Positions 1 to 9,302 of a stretch of DNA of 64,000 nt are shown in pieces. The first letter of the stretch is position 1. Each line of letters begins with the position of its first letter. The position numbers and the translations under genes are program-made. The notes beneath the pieces are model-generated. The model made no database searches. It was not told the DNA's origin and worked only from the letters and a program-made list of their open reading frames with translations. Source of the DNA: CAXBES01 sp963974915 (lineage in GTDB: Bacteria; Bacteroidota; Bacteroidia; Flavobacteriales; Flavobacteriaceae); assembly GCA_963974915.1 (NCBI GenBank), contig CAXBES010000007.1:110056-174055 (forward strand), written 5' to 3'.

Positions 1-19
1 ATTTGGAGTACCTTGGTCG

Positions 20-556
20 CTATCTCCATTGCTCATACAATTCCAGCTGCTCGGCGATATACTTGCGCCATTTGTATTCGTTTTCAAGGATCTTAGAGTG
101 GTCTGTTTCGTCGTCGAACTTATTTTGAGTTGCTCTACGCTCCATTTCGTTTCCTTCGTAAATTTGTTCAATTTCCTCTTTCAGATTCTCCGAAAAGTTT
201 GCTTCGGAAAGTTTTTTCCGTAGAATACGGGCATACAACTCTGAAATATCAAAATGTGCCTGTTCATGCTTCAGAATATATTCTGAAACCAGATCGGGTT
301 TGTACCAAGAAAGCTTCGGATAGAAATTACTCTTTACCGTATATTCCAGATTTCGTTTACCGTTTTTTTCAGAATAAGAAAAAGAAAAAGAGATCCCAGA
401 ATTCGTACTGGCCACATAGTCTGCAGCACCTTGCGGGTGGCCTTGAAAATCTGCCCAGGTTAGTCGTTTAGACTCATTCCATTCAATTTTTACATTGTCG
501 TTTTCCGAAGAAAAGAAAGTAAAGAATAATATGATAATAGTTCCAATTAATTTCAT
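20..556 (-). CDS. DUF922-type secreted Zn-dependent protease
   Basis: The 178-residue protein has a hydrophobic N-terminus (residues 2-16) consistent with a signal peptide or anchor, so it probably acts in the periplasm. Residues 97-101 read HEQAH, a zincin-type HExxH motif, followed by FDISELYAR, as in the DUF922 family of predicted Zn-dependent proteases. The early WADFQG segment (residues 34-39) is also typical of that family in Bacteroidota. The C-terminal third is charged and probably helical. The start is an ATG directly before the hydrophobic stretch. The gene stands alone, 78 bp downstream of the OsmC gene on the same strand. The family assignment rests on motifs, and the substrate is unknown. 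Confidence 0.75.
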   Translation of the reverse strand: MKLIGTIIILFFTFFSSENDNVKIEWNESKRLTWADFQGHPQGAADYVASTNSGISFSFSYSEKNGKRNLEYTVKSNFYPKLSWYKPDLVSEYILKHEQAHFDISELYARILRKKLSEANFSENLKEEIEQIYEGNEMERRATQNKFDDETDHSKILENEYKWRKYIAEQLELYEQWR

Positions 557-634
557 TGCATGTATAAACGCAAAAAAGTTGAAATTATTGGAATTTTTGA
601 TTTCGCAACGCGAGAAATTCGATAAAACTCTAAG

Positions 635-1039
635 TTAACCCCAGTTATATGCGATCTTTTTCTCAATATCTGGGTGAAGACTATGATGCACAGGACAAGT
701 ATTTCCGGTATTTTCGAGAATTTTTTTATGCTTTTCTGAAATATGGGACGGAAGGTCTATTTCGATCTCAATTTTACTAATTCGACGTGGATTACTCGCC
801 ATGGTTTTTGTTACTATTGCAACCGAACCTTCTAATTTTACATCTAAGTCGTGAGCTTTTATCCCCATCACGGTGAGCATACAATTTGCCAGACCGGTGG
901 CGACCGTATCTGTAGGAGAGAAAGCCTCCCCTTTCCCATTATTATCGGTTGGCGCGTCCGTCACAAAAGTACTTCCCGATTTTAGATGTTCACACTCGGT
1001 ACGAAGGTCACCTAGATACGTTACTTTTGATGTGCTCAT
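635..1039 (-). CDS. OsmC/Ohr family peroxiredoxin-like protein
   Basis: This 134-residue protein belongs to the OsmC/Ohr superfamily, thiol enzymes that reduce organic hydroperoxides. The two cysteines expected in the family are visible: C53 in the central helix (GLANCMLTVMG) and C115 in the C-terminal TCPVHHSL segment. Length matches the family's short forms of about 135-145 residues. Its start codon overlaps the stop of the upstream LysM lipoprotein gene by four bases (ATGA), so the two are probably translated from one message. It could serve in peroxide defence alongside bacillithiol, given bshC nearby, but the sequence does not show that link. Whether it is closer to OsmC or to the YhfA-like branch cannot be settled by eye. 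Confidence 0.9.
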   Translation of the reverse strand: MSTSKVTYLGDLRTECEHLKSGSTFVTDAPTDNNGKGEAFSPTDTVATGLANCMLTVMGIKAHDLDVKLEGSVAIVTKTMASNPRRISKIEIEIDLPSHISEKHKKILENTGNTCPVHHSLHPDIEKKIAYNWG

Positions 1040-2937
1040 TCTACGACTTCAAACTGGAGGTTATTCATATACTTTATGATATACAAAGCATTGTTTTGAT
1101 ATCCGGAAAACATTTGTTTCGAATAGTGAAATTTATTTTCAATGTATTCGGTTTCGAAATCTCCTTCGGAAGCCTCATAGATATCATCCGCACTCGCCAA
1201 ACGAAGTAAGACATCGTAAGTAATATCAAAGCCTCTTACTGCATATCTATTAGGAAGCACACCGTATTTATTTTTATAACTTACCAAGAACGGATGCTTC
1301 TCTTTATAATCATAGCTTTTATTTACAGAAGGGAACGTAAAGTTAAGTTTTGCAAGGTGCAAATTCGAAACATCGTGATAATCGTAAGAGTTGTTCTTAT
1401 CTAAAGTAAACAGTCGAAGTTGATGGTCTGCCGGCATTCCGTTGAGCAATCCAATAACATTACTTAAGATCACGGGATCCCCGGTTTCAAGGATCACCCA
1501 ATTTTCTTTTCCTGCTTCTATCTTCTGTGCAATATCCACTTCATATAAAAAACCTTTTTCTCTGGGCACTAAAGTTTTTATTCCCGGGATCGCAGCAACG
1601 ATCGCAGCTTTTTGAGCACGGCGTTTGTCGTCTGAGATCAGGATCATATTCTTCCCGGTGTGATGCTCTTTTATATAGTTGAGCATTGCCTTCTCCAACA
1701 TCTCATCTGTAGGCAGGGTTTGAAAGAAATTAGTATACGACTTCATCTCACGGTTACTAAGAGGAGAAAAAACCGGAGTTTTATTATCCTTTAGCAAGGC
1801 AGCGGCTTTTTGCACATTCTTCTGAAGTAAGGGGCCAATTACCGCATCTACATCTTTGAAGTTTTGTTGAGCAATAATACTCCCTACTTTGGCATCACTT
1901 CTTTCGGTATCATAAACATCAATTTCTACCGAAATGCCTTTGTCTTTGGCAAAATCGGCTGCCATTAATACCCCACTGTAAAAATCTAAGGCAATTCTGA
2001 GGTAAGCGTCATCTTTAATAAGTTCAGAATTAGATTGTGACGTGTCGTTAACCGCTTTCTTTAAACTAAAAGGCAACATTAACGCGAGATGCTTTTTACT
2101 TTTGTTTACAATTCTGTTTTCAAGATCAACCGTAACGGCATTTCCGGTGTTGAGCACCTCGAAATTTTCTTTCGGTATTTTCAGAATCATTCCTTCCTTA
2201 AGCCCTTCTTTAGCGTAAGGATTTAAGGCTACGATTTGTTCTTCGGAAAGACCCAGTTTAACTTTTAACCTAAAGAATCCTTCTTTGGGCTGTACTTCAT
2301 AAAACGAATATTCTTCTTCTATTGTAGCCGAAGATGTTACTTCCTCGTTCGGAACATTGAGCACAGTGCCTATCTGAAGATTTTCTCCCATCATGGGATT
2401 CAACTTTTCTAATTCAGGGATTGAAATTCCGTATTTTCTGGCAATTCCAAATTTAGTTTCCTTAGCAAGTACTGTATGTTTTGCATTGTTCGAGCTACTG
2501 TTTTCGTTGGTCGCAGTGATAGTTTTTCCGGTCTCCGGATCTTTAGGAAAAATTGGAATATCAATTTTGTCGCCCTTTTTCAACTGTCTTGAATAGAGAT
2601 CTTTATTGTACTTTTTAATATCATCGACAGATATATTGTAATGCTGCGAAATACTAAAAAGTGTTTCCTTACGCTTTACCTTATGCTTTTTAAACTTGAT
2701 ATCGGCTTTAGCAACCGATCCTTCTTGAGGTAAAATTAAAATGGAGTTAGTTTTAATCCCGTTCGTAATATCCGGATTTAACGCGTAGATCGCTTCAGTG
2801 GTTACGCCGTATTGTTTAGCAATACTGTATACTGTTTCTCCCTCTTTAACGTAATGTGTTTTATACTGCTCCTGAGCAATAGAACCACAGCTAGAAGTAA
2901 TTACAAGAAGGAAACTTAGATAAACTAATATTTTCAT
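1036..2937 (-). CDS. LysM-repeat lipoprotein with periplasmic-binding-protein-like domain
   Basis: The 633-residue protein starts with a signal peptide ending in ITSSC (C17), a plausible lipobox. Four LysM-type peptidoglycan-binding repeats follow at about residues 27-70, 84-129, 153-196 and 212-255, each with the xVxxxETxxxIAxxYGI..LxxLNP pattern; the fourth is degenerate. From about residue 275 to the end it resembles the type-1 periplasmic binding fold used by amino-acid ABC receptors (MLPFSLKKA, VDAVIGPLLQKNV, PVFSPLS). This LysM plus PBP1-like arrangement is common in Flavobacteriia and is probably an envelope lipoprotein. No transporter genes lie nearby, so a structural or regulatory cell-wall role is more likely than uptake. 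It overlaps the osmC-like gene by 4 bp. Confidence 0.85.
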   Translation of the reverse strand: MKILVYLSFLLVITSSCGSIAQEQYKTHYVKEGETVYSIAKQYGVTTEAIYALNPDITNGIKTNSILILPQEGSVAKADIKFKKHKVKRKETLFSISQHYNISVDDIKKYNKDLYSRQLKKGDKIDIPIFPKDPETGKTITATNENSSSNNAKHTVLAKETKFGIARKYGISIPELEKLNPMMGENLQIGTVLNVPNEEVTSSATIEEEYSFYEVQPKEGFFRLKVKLGLSEEQIVALNPYAKEGLKEGMILKIPKENFEVLNTGNAVTVDLENRIVNKSKKHLALMLPFSLKKAVNDTSQSNSELIKDDAYLRIALDFYSGVLMAADFAKDKGISVEIDVYDTERSDAKVGSIIAQQNFKDVDAVIGPLLQKNVQKAAALLKDNKTPVFSPLSNREMKSYTNFFQTLPTDEMLEKAMLNYIKEHHTGKNMILISDDKRRAQKAAIVAAIPGIKTLVPREKGFLYEVDIAQKIEAGKENWVILETGDPVILSNVIGLLNGMPADHQLRLFTLDKNNSYDYHDVSNLHLAKLNFTFPSVNKSYDYKEKHPFLVSYKNKYGVLPNRYAVRGFDITYDVLLRLASADDIYEASEGDFETEYIENKFHYSKQMFSGYQNNALYIIKYMNNLQFEVVE

Positions 2938-2992
2938 GAATATGAGGTTTATTTACAAGGCCGTAGATTAAAATCTATGCTTTAGTTTTTAG

Positions 2993-4522
2993 CTATTCCC
3001 ACTCTATTGTTGCGGGTGGTTTAGAGCTAATGTCATATACTACTCTATTAACGCCTTTTACACGGTTTATTATATGGTTGGATGTTTCCTGCAAAAATTC
3101 GTAGGGCAGATTAACCCAATCTGCGGTCATTCCATCGGTAGATTCTACAGCTCTAAGCGCAACCACTTTTTCATATGTACGCTCATCTCCCATGACACCA
3201 ACACTATTAACCGGCAAGAGTATTGCTCCTGCTTGCCAAACTTTGTCGTAAAGATCCCACTTGCGTAATCCGTTGATAAAAATTGCGTCAACTTCCTGTA
3301 AGATACGAACTTTTTCGGCGGTAATGTCTCCGAGAATACGAATTGCCAATCCCGGTCCCGGGAAAGGATGTCTTCCTAGTAATTGAGAGTCAATACCCAT
3401 TTCTTTTCCAACCCGACGAACCTCATCTTTAAATAACATTCGCAATGGCTCAACAATTTTTAGTTTCATAAAATCGGGTAGCCCACCCACATTATGATGC
3501 GATTTAATGGTAACCGAGGGTCCGTTTACCGAAACACTCTCAATAACATCGGGATAAATCGTCCCTTGCGCCAACCAATCTACATCCTTAACCAGATGTG
3601 CTTCATCATCGAAAACCTCTATAAATGCGTTACCTATGGCTTTACGCTTGGCTTCAGGATCACTTTCACCTTCTAAAGCTTTCAAAAAGCGAGCCGAAGC
3701 ATCAACCCCCTTTACGTTTAATCCCATATCTTTGTATTGATCTAATACACTTTCGAACTCATCTTTCCGAAGTAATCCGTTGTTTACAAAAATACAGTAC
3801 AGGTTCTTTCCAATCGCTTTATGAAGTAAGGTAGCTGCAACGGTGGAATCTACCCCACCACTAAGTCCGAGAACTACTTTATCATTTCCTAATTTATCTT
3901 GTAATTCCTGAACGGTTGTATCAACAAATGCGGCGGGAGTCCATGTTTGCTGTACTCCTGCTATATTCACTAAAAAGTTCTCTAACAGTTGTTTTCCGTG
4001 TGTTGTGTGATACACCTCGGGATGAAATTGAATAGCGAAAGTTTCCTCTCCTTCAATTTTGTATGCTGCATTGCTAACATCATTTGTACTTGCTAATCTC
4101 ACTCCATTTTTCGGCAGTTCTGCGATCGTGTCGCTATGACTCATCCATACCTGTGTGTCTTCCGGAATTTTAGAGAACAATCCCTCATGATCGTAGATCT
4201 TAGACAATTTTGCACGACCGTATTCACGAATATCGGAAGGAGCCACACTCCCACCATTAAAATGTGCGAGATACTGAGCCCCGTAGCAAACTCCTAATAA
4301 AGGCATCGCACCCTTAATTCTTGACAAATCGGGATGCGCGGCATCTTTGGCTCGAACCGAAAGTGGACTACCGGATAGAATTACGGCTTTAAAGGGATCT
4401 AAATTTTCTGGAATCTTGTGATAAGGGTGGATTTCGCAGTAAATATTCAATTCACGAACACGTCTTGCAATTAGTTGCGTGTACTGCGATCCAAAATCTA
4501 AAATGAGGACGTTGTTTTGCAT
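2993..4522 (-). CDS. guaA: GMP synthase (glutamine-hydrolysing)
   Basis: GuaA converts XMP to GMP using ATP and glutamine-derived ammonia, the last step of guanine nucleotide synthesis in the cytoplasm. The class I amidotransferase domain (about residues 1-190) has nucleophile C79 in GVCYGAQ and the H167/E169 pair in FHPE. The ATP pyrophosphatase P-loop SGGVDS is at 221-226, and the C-terminal dimerisation domain ends in the family-typical PATIEWE. At 509 residues, length is normal. I chose the ATG at 4522 rather than the in-frame TTG at 4528, because that TTG lies inside a good -7 promoter box (TACTTTTG). The message may therefore be almost leaderless. Confidence 0.97.
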   Translation of the reverse strand: MQNNVLILDFGSQYTQLIARRVRELNIYCEIHPYHKIPENLDPFKAVILSGSPLSVRAKDAAHPDLSRIKGAMPLLGVCYGAQYLAHFNGGSVAPSDIREYGRAKLSKIYDHEGLFSKIPEDTQVWMSHSDTIAELPKNGVRLASTNDVSNAAYKIEGEETFAIQFHPEVYHTTHGKQLLENFLVNIAGVQQTWTPAAFVDTTVQELQDKLGNDKVVLGLSGGVDSTVAATLLHKAIGKNLYCIFVNNGLLRKDEFESVLDQYKDMGLNVKGVDASARFLKALEGESDPEAKRKAIGNAFIEVFDDEAHLVKDVDWLAQGTIYPDVIESVSVNGPSVTIKSHHNVGGLPDFMKLKIVEPLRMLFKDEVRRVGKEMGIDSQLLGRHPFPGPGLAIRILGDITAEKVRILQEVDAIFINGLRKWDLYDKVWQAGAILLPVNSVGVMGDERTYEKVVALRAVESTDGMTADWVNLPYEFLQETSNHIINRVKGVNRVVYDISSKPPATIEWE

Positions 4523-4525
4523 AGG

Positions 4526-4533
4526 CAAAAGTA
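4526..4533 (-). promoter_or_regulatory. guaA -7 box TACTTTTG
   Basis: This is an exact match to the Bacteroidota -7 element TAnnTTTG, ending only 3 nt before the guaA ATG. No clear -33 TTG is visible at the usual spacing. If used, transcription would begin at or within a few bases of the start codon. Confidence 0.55.
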
Positions 4534-4704
4534 ATTTAAAAAAATAAGTTGCATAAAACGTATTTCAAAAAATTTTCAGATTTTTATTAAGATCTGTTCA
4601 AATCAGAATAAAACGTTATAACCTTGAATTTTGCGTTAAATCTATGCTAAATATCACGGTGCTTTCAGAAGAAAAAATTCCAATTGTGCTAACTTTAAGT
4701 TTAT

Positions 4705-6528
4705 ATGATAGCACAGGGAATAATAAACAGTGTATGTAAAAATTTAGAGGACGAATTACCGATTAACGAATCGCTCCCCGAAAATGGATTACTGCATATT
4801 GATAAGCTTCTACCATATATCTGTGTTTACAGATTTAAGGAAGATGACCCTTATTTTTCCGGTTTGCTAAAAACACAAGCTTCTTACCTTATTATAAAGG
4901 ACTCTGTAGATATCTCTAATCTTCTCGAGTGTCTTTCAGAAAAGATCTCCAAAAAACTCAACGCATTTTTAATAATTGAAATGTGGCCGCTAAGAGAAGA
5001 TCACGAAGCTGAATTTGAAATTTCATGTCCAAAAGAAAAGGCTCCGGCAACGATAAAGGCAATGGTCGATGGAATCGATGAATTAAAAACCCTCTATCCC
5101 GAGATATCTGCAAACGTAAAAGATACCGCGATGAGACATCCCTCGCATCTTAAGCCACTTTTGGAAGTTGACGACTCTAAGGAGTCCGGAACTCTAATTC
5201 TGGGATTAGCAGTGCCAACTATTTACGAACGCCCGGAAGAAAATGAGATCTTTTCCATTTTCTACCGAAAGTTTGTTTCTAAGCTTTCACTTATTTTAAA
5301 ACGTACAGTATTCGAGTTCATAAGGGTACAGACGTCCAATCCGTATCAAAATTATTTGATGCTTGGGAAAACTAATATTGACAAGATCACTCTTCAAGCA
5401 GATAAGTCGTTGGCCGAAATTAGCGAAGGCATGTCTTTTTTGTTGCGAACCACCCCGGTTAACAGCATCCAACAATGGGAAAAATTTAAGAAGAATAATT
5501 ACTCCAAAGAACCATCTTTTAACTATCGGCTTATTGCACTCGACCCCGAAATTGAGAAACGAAAACTATACGATATTCCATTAGACATGATAGATGATCC
5601 AACGATCGCCTATATTTTACGAGATAAAAGATTAGAAATTGAAAAGCAATTAACAATGCTCGAGGAGCGTGGTACCGACAATTTCAGATTTATTGGTGAA
5701 AGTCTTTATGGAGCGGTTGATGAAGATGTATTGAATTATGCCAGGGTCATTTTAAAGCAATTACCTGAGGGAGATGCAATCCACGACAGAGAGAAAATGA
5801 ATTCTGAAGAATTTGCGGCCCATGCCCAAAGAGAAATCGAATATTACCAACAACATTTCCCCAAACTTAAATTGAAGTCGGAAATTAGAAAAGACGTCGC
5901 AGGTATAATGGTTTCAGAAACAACACTACTAATTAGTGATCAACTTTCTATGGATGCAGACCGTTGTGATGCGCTTATACAGCATGAAGTTGCTACTCAC
6001 ATTCTTACCTATTGTAACGGTAAAAAGCAACCTATAAGACAAATGTATACAGGTTTTGCCGGTTATGATCAACTTCAGGAAGGACTTGCAGTATTAGCCG
6101 AATACCTGGTTGGCGGCCTAACCAAAAACAGATTACGACTACTTGCCGGACGTGTTTTAGCGGCGCAATCGCTGGTTTCGGGAATTAGTTTTATTGAAAC
6201 CTTTAACCTGCTTTTTAATCAGCATAATTTTCCGGATAAAACTGCATTCTTTATCACCATGAGGATTTATCGAGGTGGCGGACTCACAAAAGATGCCGTG
6301 TATTTAGCCGGATTGTTGCAGGTACTAAATTATATAAAAAAGGGAGGTAAACTTGAGACTTTGTACACAGGAAAGTTTAACACGAATCACGTAAATCTTA
6401 TTGAAGAGCTCTTACACCGAAACGTTTTAAACGCGCCCGTGCTTCCCAGGTTCTTGGAACGCGAGAATGTTCAGGAACGCCTCGATCTGTTAAAAAGGGG
6501 TATAGAACCAACCCAATTACTAAACTAA
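4705..6528 (+). CDS. QEGLA-motif metallopeptidase (DUF1704 / MATCAP-related)
   Basis: The 607-residue soluble protein belongs to the family named for 'flavohemoglobin expression-modulating QEGLA motif' (DUF1704). The metal-binding motif HEVATH (HExxxH) is at residues 427-432, and the family motif QEGLA at 458-462 is followed by E466, a candidate third ligand. Established knowledge: the eukaryotic members (KIAA0895/MATCAP type) are carboxypeptidases that trim the C-terminus of tubulin. The bacterial substrate is unknown. The N-terminal 330 residues are a less recognisable extension rich in acidic residues. The next gene, 12 bp downstream, is an ATP-grasp ligase, and this peptidase/ligase pairing suggests a shared peptide or small-molecule substrate. 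The start is the first ATG after the divergent guaA promoter region. Confidence 0.88.
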   Translation: MIAQGIINSVCKNLEDELPINESLPENGLLHIDKLLPYICVYRFKEDDPYFSGLLKTQASYLIIKDSVDISNLLECLSEKISKKLNAFLIIEMWPLREDHEAEFEISCPKEKAPATIKAMVDGIDELKTLYPEISANVKDTAMRHPSHLKPLLEVDDSKESGTLILGLAVPTIYERPEENEIFSIFYRKFVSKLSLILKRTVFEFIRVQTSNPYQNYLMLGKTNIDKITLQADKSLAEISEGMSFLLRTTPVNSIQQWEKFKKNNYSKEPSFNYRLIALDPEIEKRKLYDIPLDMIDDPTIAYILRDKRLEIEKQLTMLEERGTDNFRFIGESLYGAVDEDVLNYARVILKQLPEGDAIHDREKMNSEEFAAHAQREIEYYQQHFPKLKLKSEIRKDVAGIMVSETTLLISDQLSMDADRCDALIQHEVATHILTYCNGKKQPIRQMYTGFAGYDQLQEGLAVLAEYLVGGLTKNRLRLLAGRVLAAQSLVSGISFIETFNLLFNQHNFPDKTAFFITMRIYRGGGLTKDAVYLAGLLQVLNYIKKGGKLETLYTGKFNTNHVNLIEELLHRNVLNAPVLPRFLERENVQERLDLLKRGIEPTQLLN

Positions 6529-6540
6529 AAACATACTCAT

Positions 6541-7584
6541 ATGAAAATTGCATTTATTATTAACGACCATGATACCGAAAAGCCTAATTTCACGACACCT
6601 GCATTAGGTTTTGCTGCTTATAAACGAGAGCACCAAGTGTATTTTATTGGGGTTGGAGAACTCGCCTACGCAAGTGATGGACATCTTTCGGCGCGTTGCA
6701 AAACGATAAGCGACAAAAACTTTAAAAATCAGGAGACCTATTTTAAAGCTGTACAAAAAGAAGAATTTACCAGGATCACTTCAGCCGAATTAGATGTATT
6801 GTTTCTTCGGAATGACCCATCGGATGAGATCAACGAACGGGAGTGGGCACAAAACGCAGCCTTTATTTTTGGTGAAATTGCCGCCAGAGATAATGTAATA
6901 GTCTTAAATCATCCAAGCAGTCTGGCAGGGGCGGTTAATAAAATGTACTTCCAACATTTTCCCGAAATATTACGACCAAAAACGATCATTTCACGGGATC
7001 ATGATGAAATAAAAGCTTTTTTCAAGGAACAGAAGCAAAAAATGATCCTCAAACCGCTGCAAGGTTCGGGAGGAACTAACGTTTTTATGATGGATAAAAA
7101 GAACGAGCATAATCTCACGCAAACCATTGACGCTATTTGTCGCGACGGATATGTAATCGCACAGGAATACCTTCCAGAAGCCAAAAACGGAGACACGAGA
7201 TTATTTCTAATGAATGGAGAGCCTTTAAAAACAAAGGACGGAAAATACGCCATAATGCAACGAGTAAACGCCAGTGGCGATATTAGAAGTAATATTCACG
7301 CCGGTGGGAGACCACAAAAAGTAAAAATAACCGATACCATTCTAGAACTTGCTGAAATCGTAAGACCAAAATTAGTTCAGGATGGAATGTTTTTAGTAGG
7401 GATAGATATTGTGGGAGATAAATTAATGGAGATTAATGTGTTTAGTCCCGGCGGACTTAATGTAATGGGCGAAATGTATGAGGCTGATTTCTCGACTGAG
7501 GTGATCCAATCGATAGAAAGAAAAGTATATTACAATAAGATCTATGAAGATTATTTATTTAATAGCCGACTCGCAACGTTGTAA
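6541..7584 (+). CDS. GshB-like ATP-grasp ligase
   Basis: This 347-residue enzyme has the glutathione-synthetase (GshB) type ATP-grasp fold. Visible hallmarks are an N-terminal Rossmann-like strand (KIAFIINDHD), LKPLQGSGGTNVFM in the ATP-binding region, GDTRLFLMNGEP, and the metal-binding EINVFSPGG near residue 300. It is slightly longer than E. coli GshB (about 315). ATP-grasp enzymes join a carboxylate to an amine or thiol using ATP. No gshA is seen, and the nearby bshC indicates that bacillithiol is the main thiol, so true glutathione synthesis is doubtful. It lies 12 bp after the QEGLA peptidase gene and is surely co-transcribed. It ends 10 bp from convergent bshC. The substrate is unknown. 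Confidence 0.85.
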   Translation: MKIAFIINDHDTEKPNFTTPALGFAAYKREHQVYFIGVGELAYASDGHLSARCKTISDKNFKNQETYFKAVQKEEFTRITSAELDVLFLRNDPSDEINEREWAQNAAFIFGEIAARDNVIVLNHPSSLAGAVNKMYFQHFPEILRPKTIISRDHDEIKAFFKEQKQKMILKPLQGSGGTNVFMMDKKNEHNLTQTIDAICRDGYVIAQEYLPEAKNGDTRLFLMNGEPLKTKDGKYAIMQRVNASGDIRSNIHAGGRPQKVKITDTILELAEIVRPKLVQDGMFLVGIDIVGDKLMEINVFSPGGLNVMGEMYEADFSTEVIQSIERKVYYNKIYEDYLFNSRLATL

Positions 7585-7594
7585 TTTACTTTAA

Positions 7595-9190
7595 CTATAG
7601 CTCTAAGATCGTAAATTGGTTGGCTAATGGATCGAGATTGGCTTTTAATTCTGAAAACAAAGTATCACCGTGCTCCAAATAAAATTCAGAAAAGTTAATG
7701 GTTCGTTCCTGTAAGCTTTGCTTCGGAAATAGTTGTTGCTGAATATTGGTAAGCCTTTTTAGTTCTTCTGAAAGTTTTCGTTTTTGCGCTTTCAGCAATC
7801 GCTTTTCTAAATGATCCAGTCCGTTTAATTGCTTCTTTTCCTGTGCTGCAACCGCCCCAACAAAGGAGGCATCTGTATTTTTCGCCAAATCAAACAAATC
7901 TTTAAATTGCTTCTGAAGGTGTTTTTTTTGAGAAGTAAAATCGATTTTAATACTAGAAATTTGTTTGGTGTACGCAGATCGAAGTTCGTTTTCTTTTAAA
8001 AACAACGAATCTATCTCGACGTTCATCTTGTCAAGTTTTTCTGAAAACTTTGCGGGAACCAGCAAAACAGAGTTACGCAGCAAGAGAATAGGAAAAGTGA
8101 CATTTACTGCTTTAAAATAATCTTTTAACTGAAACCAATACGCCAATTCGCCTCCACCCCCAACATAACAGAGGTTGGGAAGGATCACTTCCTGAAACAA
8201 GGGTCTTAATAGCGCATTAGGAGAAAACTTTTGTGGTTCCTCTTTTAATAGTTTTAAGATTTCACCTTCGGTAAATGAAAGTTCGGTATCGTTTACATAA
8301 TAAATTCCTTCTTTTTCAATGATACGCTCTCGTATTCCGTTGTCGAGATAGAACAAATTTATTTCACGTGCATGCACTTGCTCTTGATATCCCAGTGAAG
8401 TGAGTTGTTCGGTGGTTTTACTTACTTGCTGAAACGATAAATTTTCAGTTATATCTTTGGCCGCATAAGGTATAAACTCCTTTTTTAATTCATGGTCGTT
8501 TCCATCGAGAATGACCAAACCGTGTTCTGCAAAAAGTTCATTCGCTAAAAATCGAGTTGCTTCAGCTAAATTTTGGTGTTTCGTATAAGCTTCAGAAAAA
8601 AGTGTAATAAGCTTTTTAGCGTTGTCGCTTTTTCCAAGATCTCTCTCCAGATCTTTTAGCACCTCAGATAGCCCTTCAGTAGACAGCTCTCCAACTGCAC
8701 CGCCACTTTCCCGATTCCATGCAACTTTCTTTCCGAAGAGATTAAAGTAGTTAATTTCTTCAAAATCGTGATCTTCGGTCGCCATCCAATAAACCGGAAC
8801 AAAATTAAATTTAGGGTACTTTTTCTTTAAACTTTCTGAAAGATTTATGACCGAGAATATTTTATACAAAAAGTAAAGCGGACCGGTAAAAAGATTGAGT
8901 TGATGGCCAGTAGTTATGGTAAAAGTATTTTTCTCCCGCAAGAGATCTATGTTACTTAAAGTAGGCTGCGAAATTGCGATATTTTGATATTGAACCAATA
9001 ATCTTTCAGCCAGCTTTTTGCGTATGTCGTGAGAGAAGGTTGCCTCTTTAAGTTTTATTTGTTGTTCAAAATTTTCTATCCGCGGGAAGTTTCCGAAGAA
9101 AGGATCCATCATTTCCTTTTCAGCAAGATAATCACATATTAGTTGTGAAAAGTAACCTGTATTTTGGTAATCAATCGTGTGGACAGACAT
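7595..9190 (-). CDS. bshC: bacillithiol biosynthesis cysteine-adding enzyme BshC
   Basis: BshC adds cysteine to glucosaminyl-malate, the final step of bacillithiol synthesis. The 531-residue length is typical. Recognisable segments include the N-terminal region with TGHQLNLFTGPLYFLYK (about residues 95-111), VYWMATEDHDFEEINYF (about 133-149) and VGGGGELAYWFQLKDYF (about 341-357), together with a charged helical/coiled-coil stretch around residues 375-480, as in Bacillus BshC. bshA and bshB are not in the window. A TATTTTTG box 22 nt upstream suggests its own promoter. It is convergent with the ATP-grasp gene and divergent from the M14 peptidase. Confidence 0.95.
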   Translation of the reverse strand: MSVHTIDYQNTGYFSQLICDYLAEKEMMDPFFGNFPRIENFEQQIKLKEATFSHDIRKKLAERLLVQYQNIAISQPTLSNIDLLREKNTFTITTGHQLNLFTGPLYFLYKIFSVINLSESLKKKYPKFNFVPVYWMATEDHDFEEINYFNLFGKKVAWNRESGGAVGELSTEGLSEVLKDLERDLGKSDNAKKLITLFSEAYTKHQNLAEATRFLANELFAEHGLVILDGNDHELKKEFIPYAAKDITENLSFQQVSKTTEQLTSLGYQEQVHAREINLFYLDNGIRERIIEKEGIYYVNDTELSFTEGEILKLLKEEPQKFSPNALLRPLFQEVILPNLCYVGGGGELAYWFQLKDYFKAVNVTFPILLLRNSVLLVPAKFSEKLDKMNVEIDSLFLKENELRSAYTKQISSIKIDFTSQKKHLQKQFKDLFDLAKNTDASFVGAVAAQEKKQLNGLDHLEKRLLKAQKRKLSEELKRLTNIQQQLFPKQSLQERTINFSEFYLEHGDTLFSELKANLDPLANQFTILEL

Positions 9191-9212
9191 AAATTTTTCG
9201 GAAATAGAAACA

Positions 9213-9220
9213 CAAAAATA
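9213..9220 (-). promoter_or_regulatory. bshC -7 box TATTTTTG
   Basis: Exact TAnnTTTG match 22 nt upstream of the bshC start. No good -33 TTG is seen at 17-23 nt spacing. Confidence 0.45.
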
Positions 9221-9302
9221 CAGTTTAATTGAGAATTAAGAATTCGTAATACAGAATTTGGTAAAACTTTAGTAGTTTTAGCCTTCAATCAAAATTTATA
9301 AA

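Noticed and set aside
6541..7584. True glutathione synthetase gshB
   Set aside because: The fold matches, but no gshA is seen, bshC is present, and linkage to the QEGLA peptidase argues for another substrate, so no gene symbol is given.
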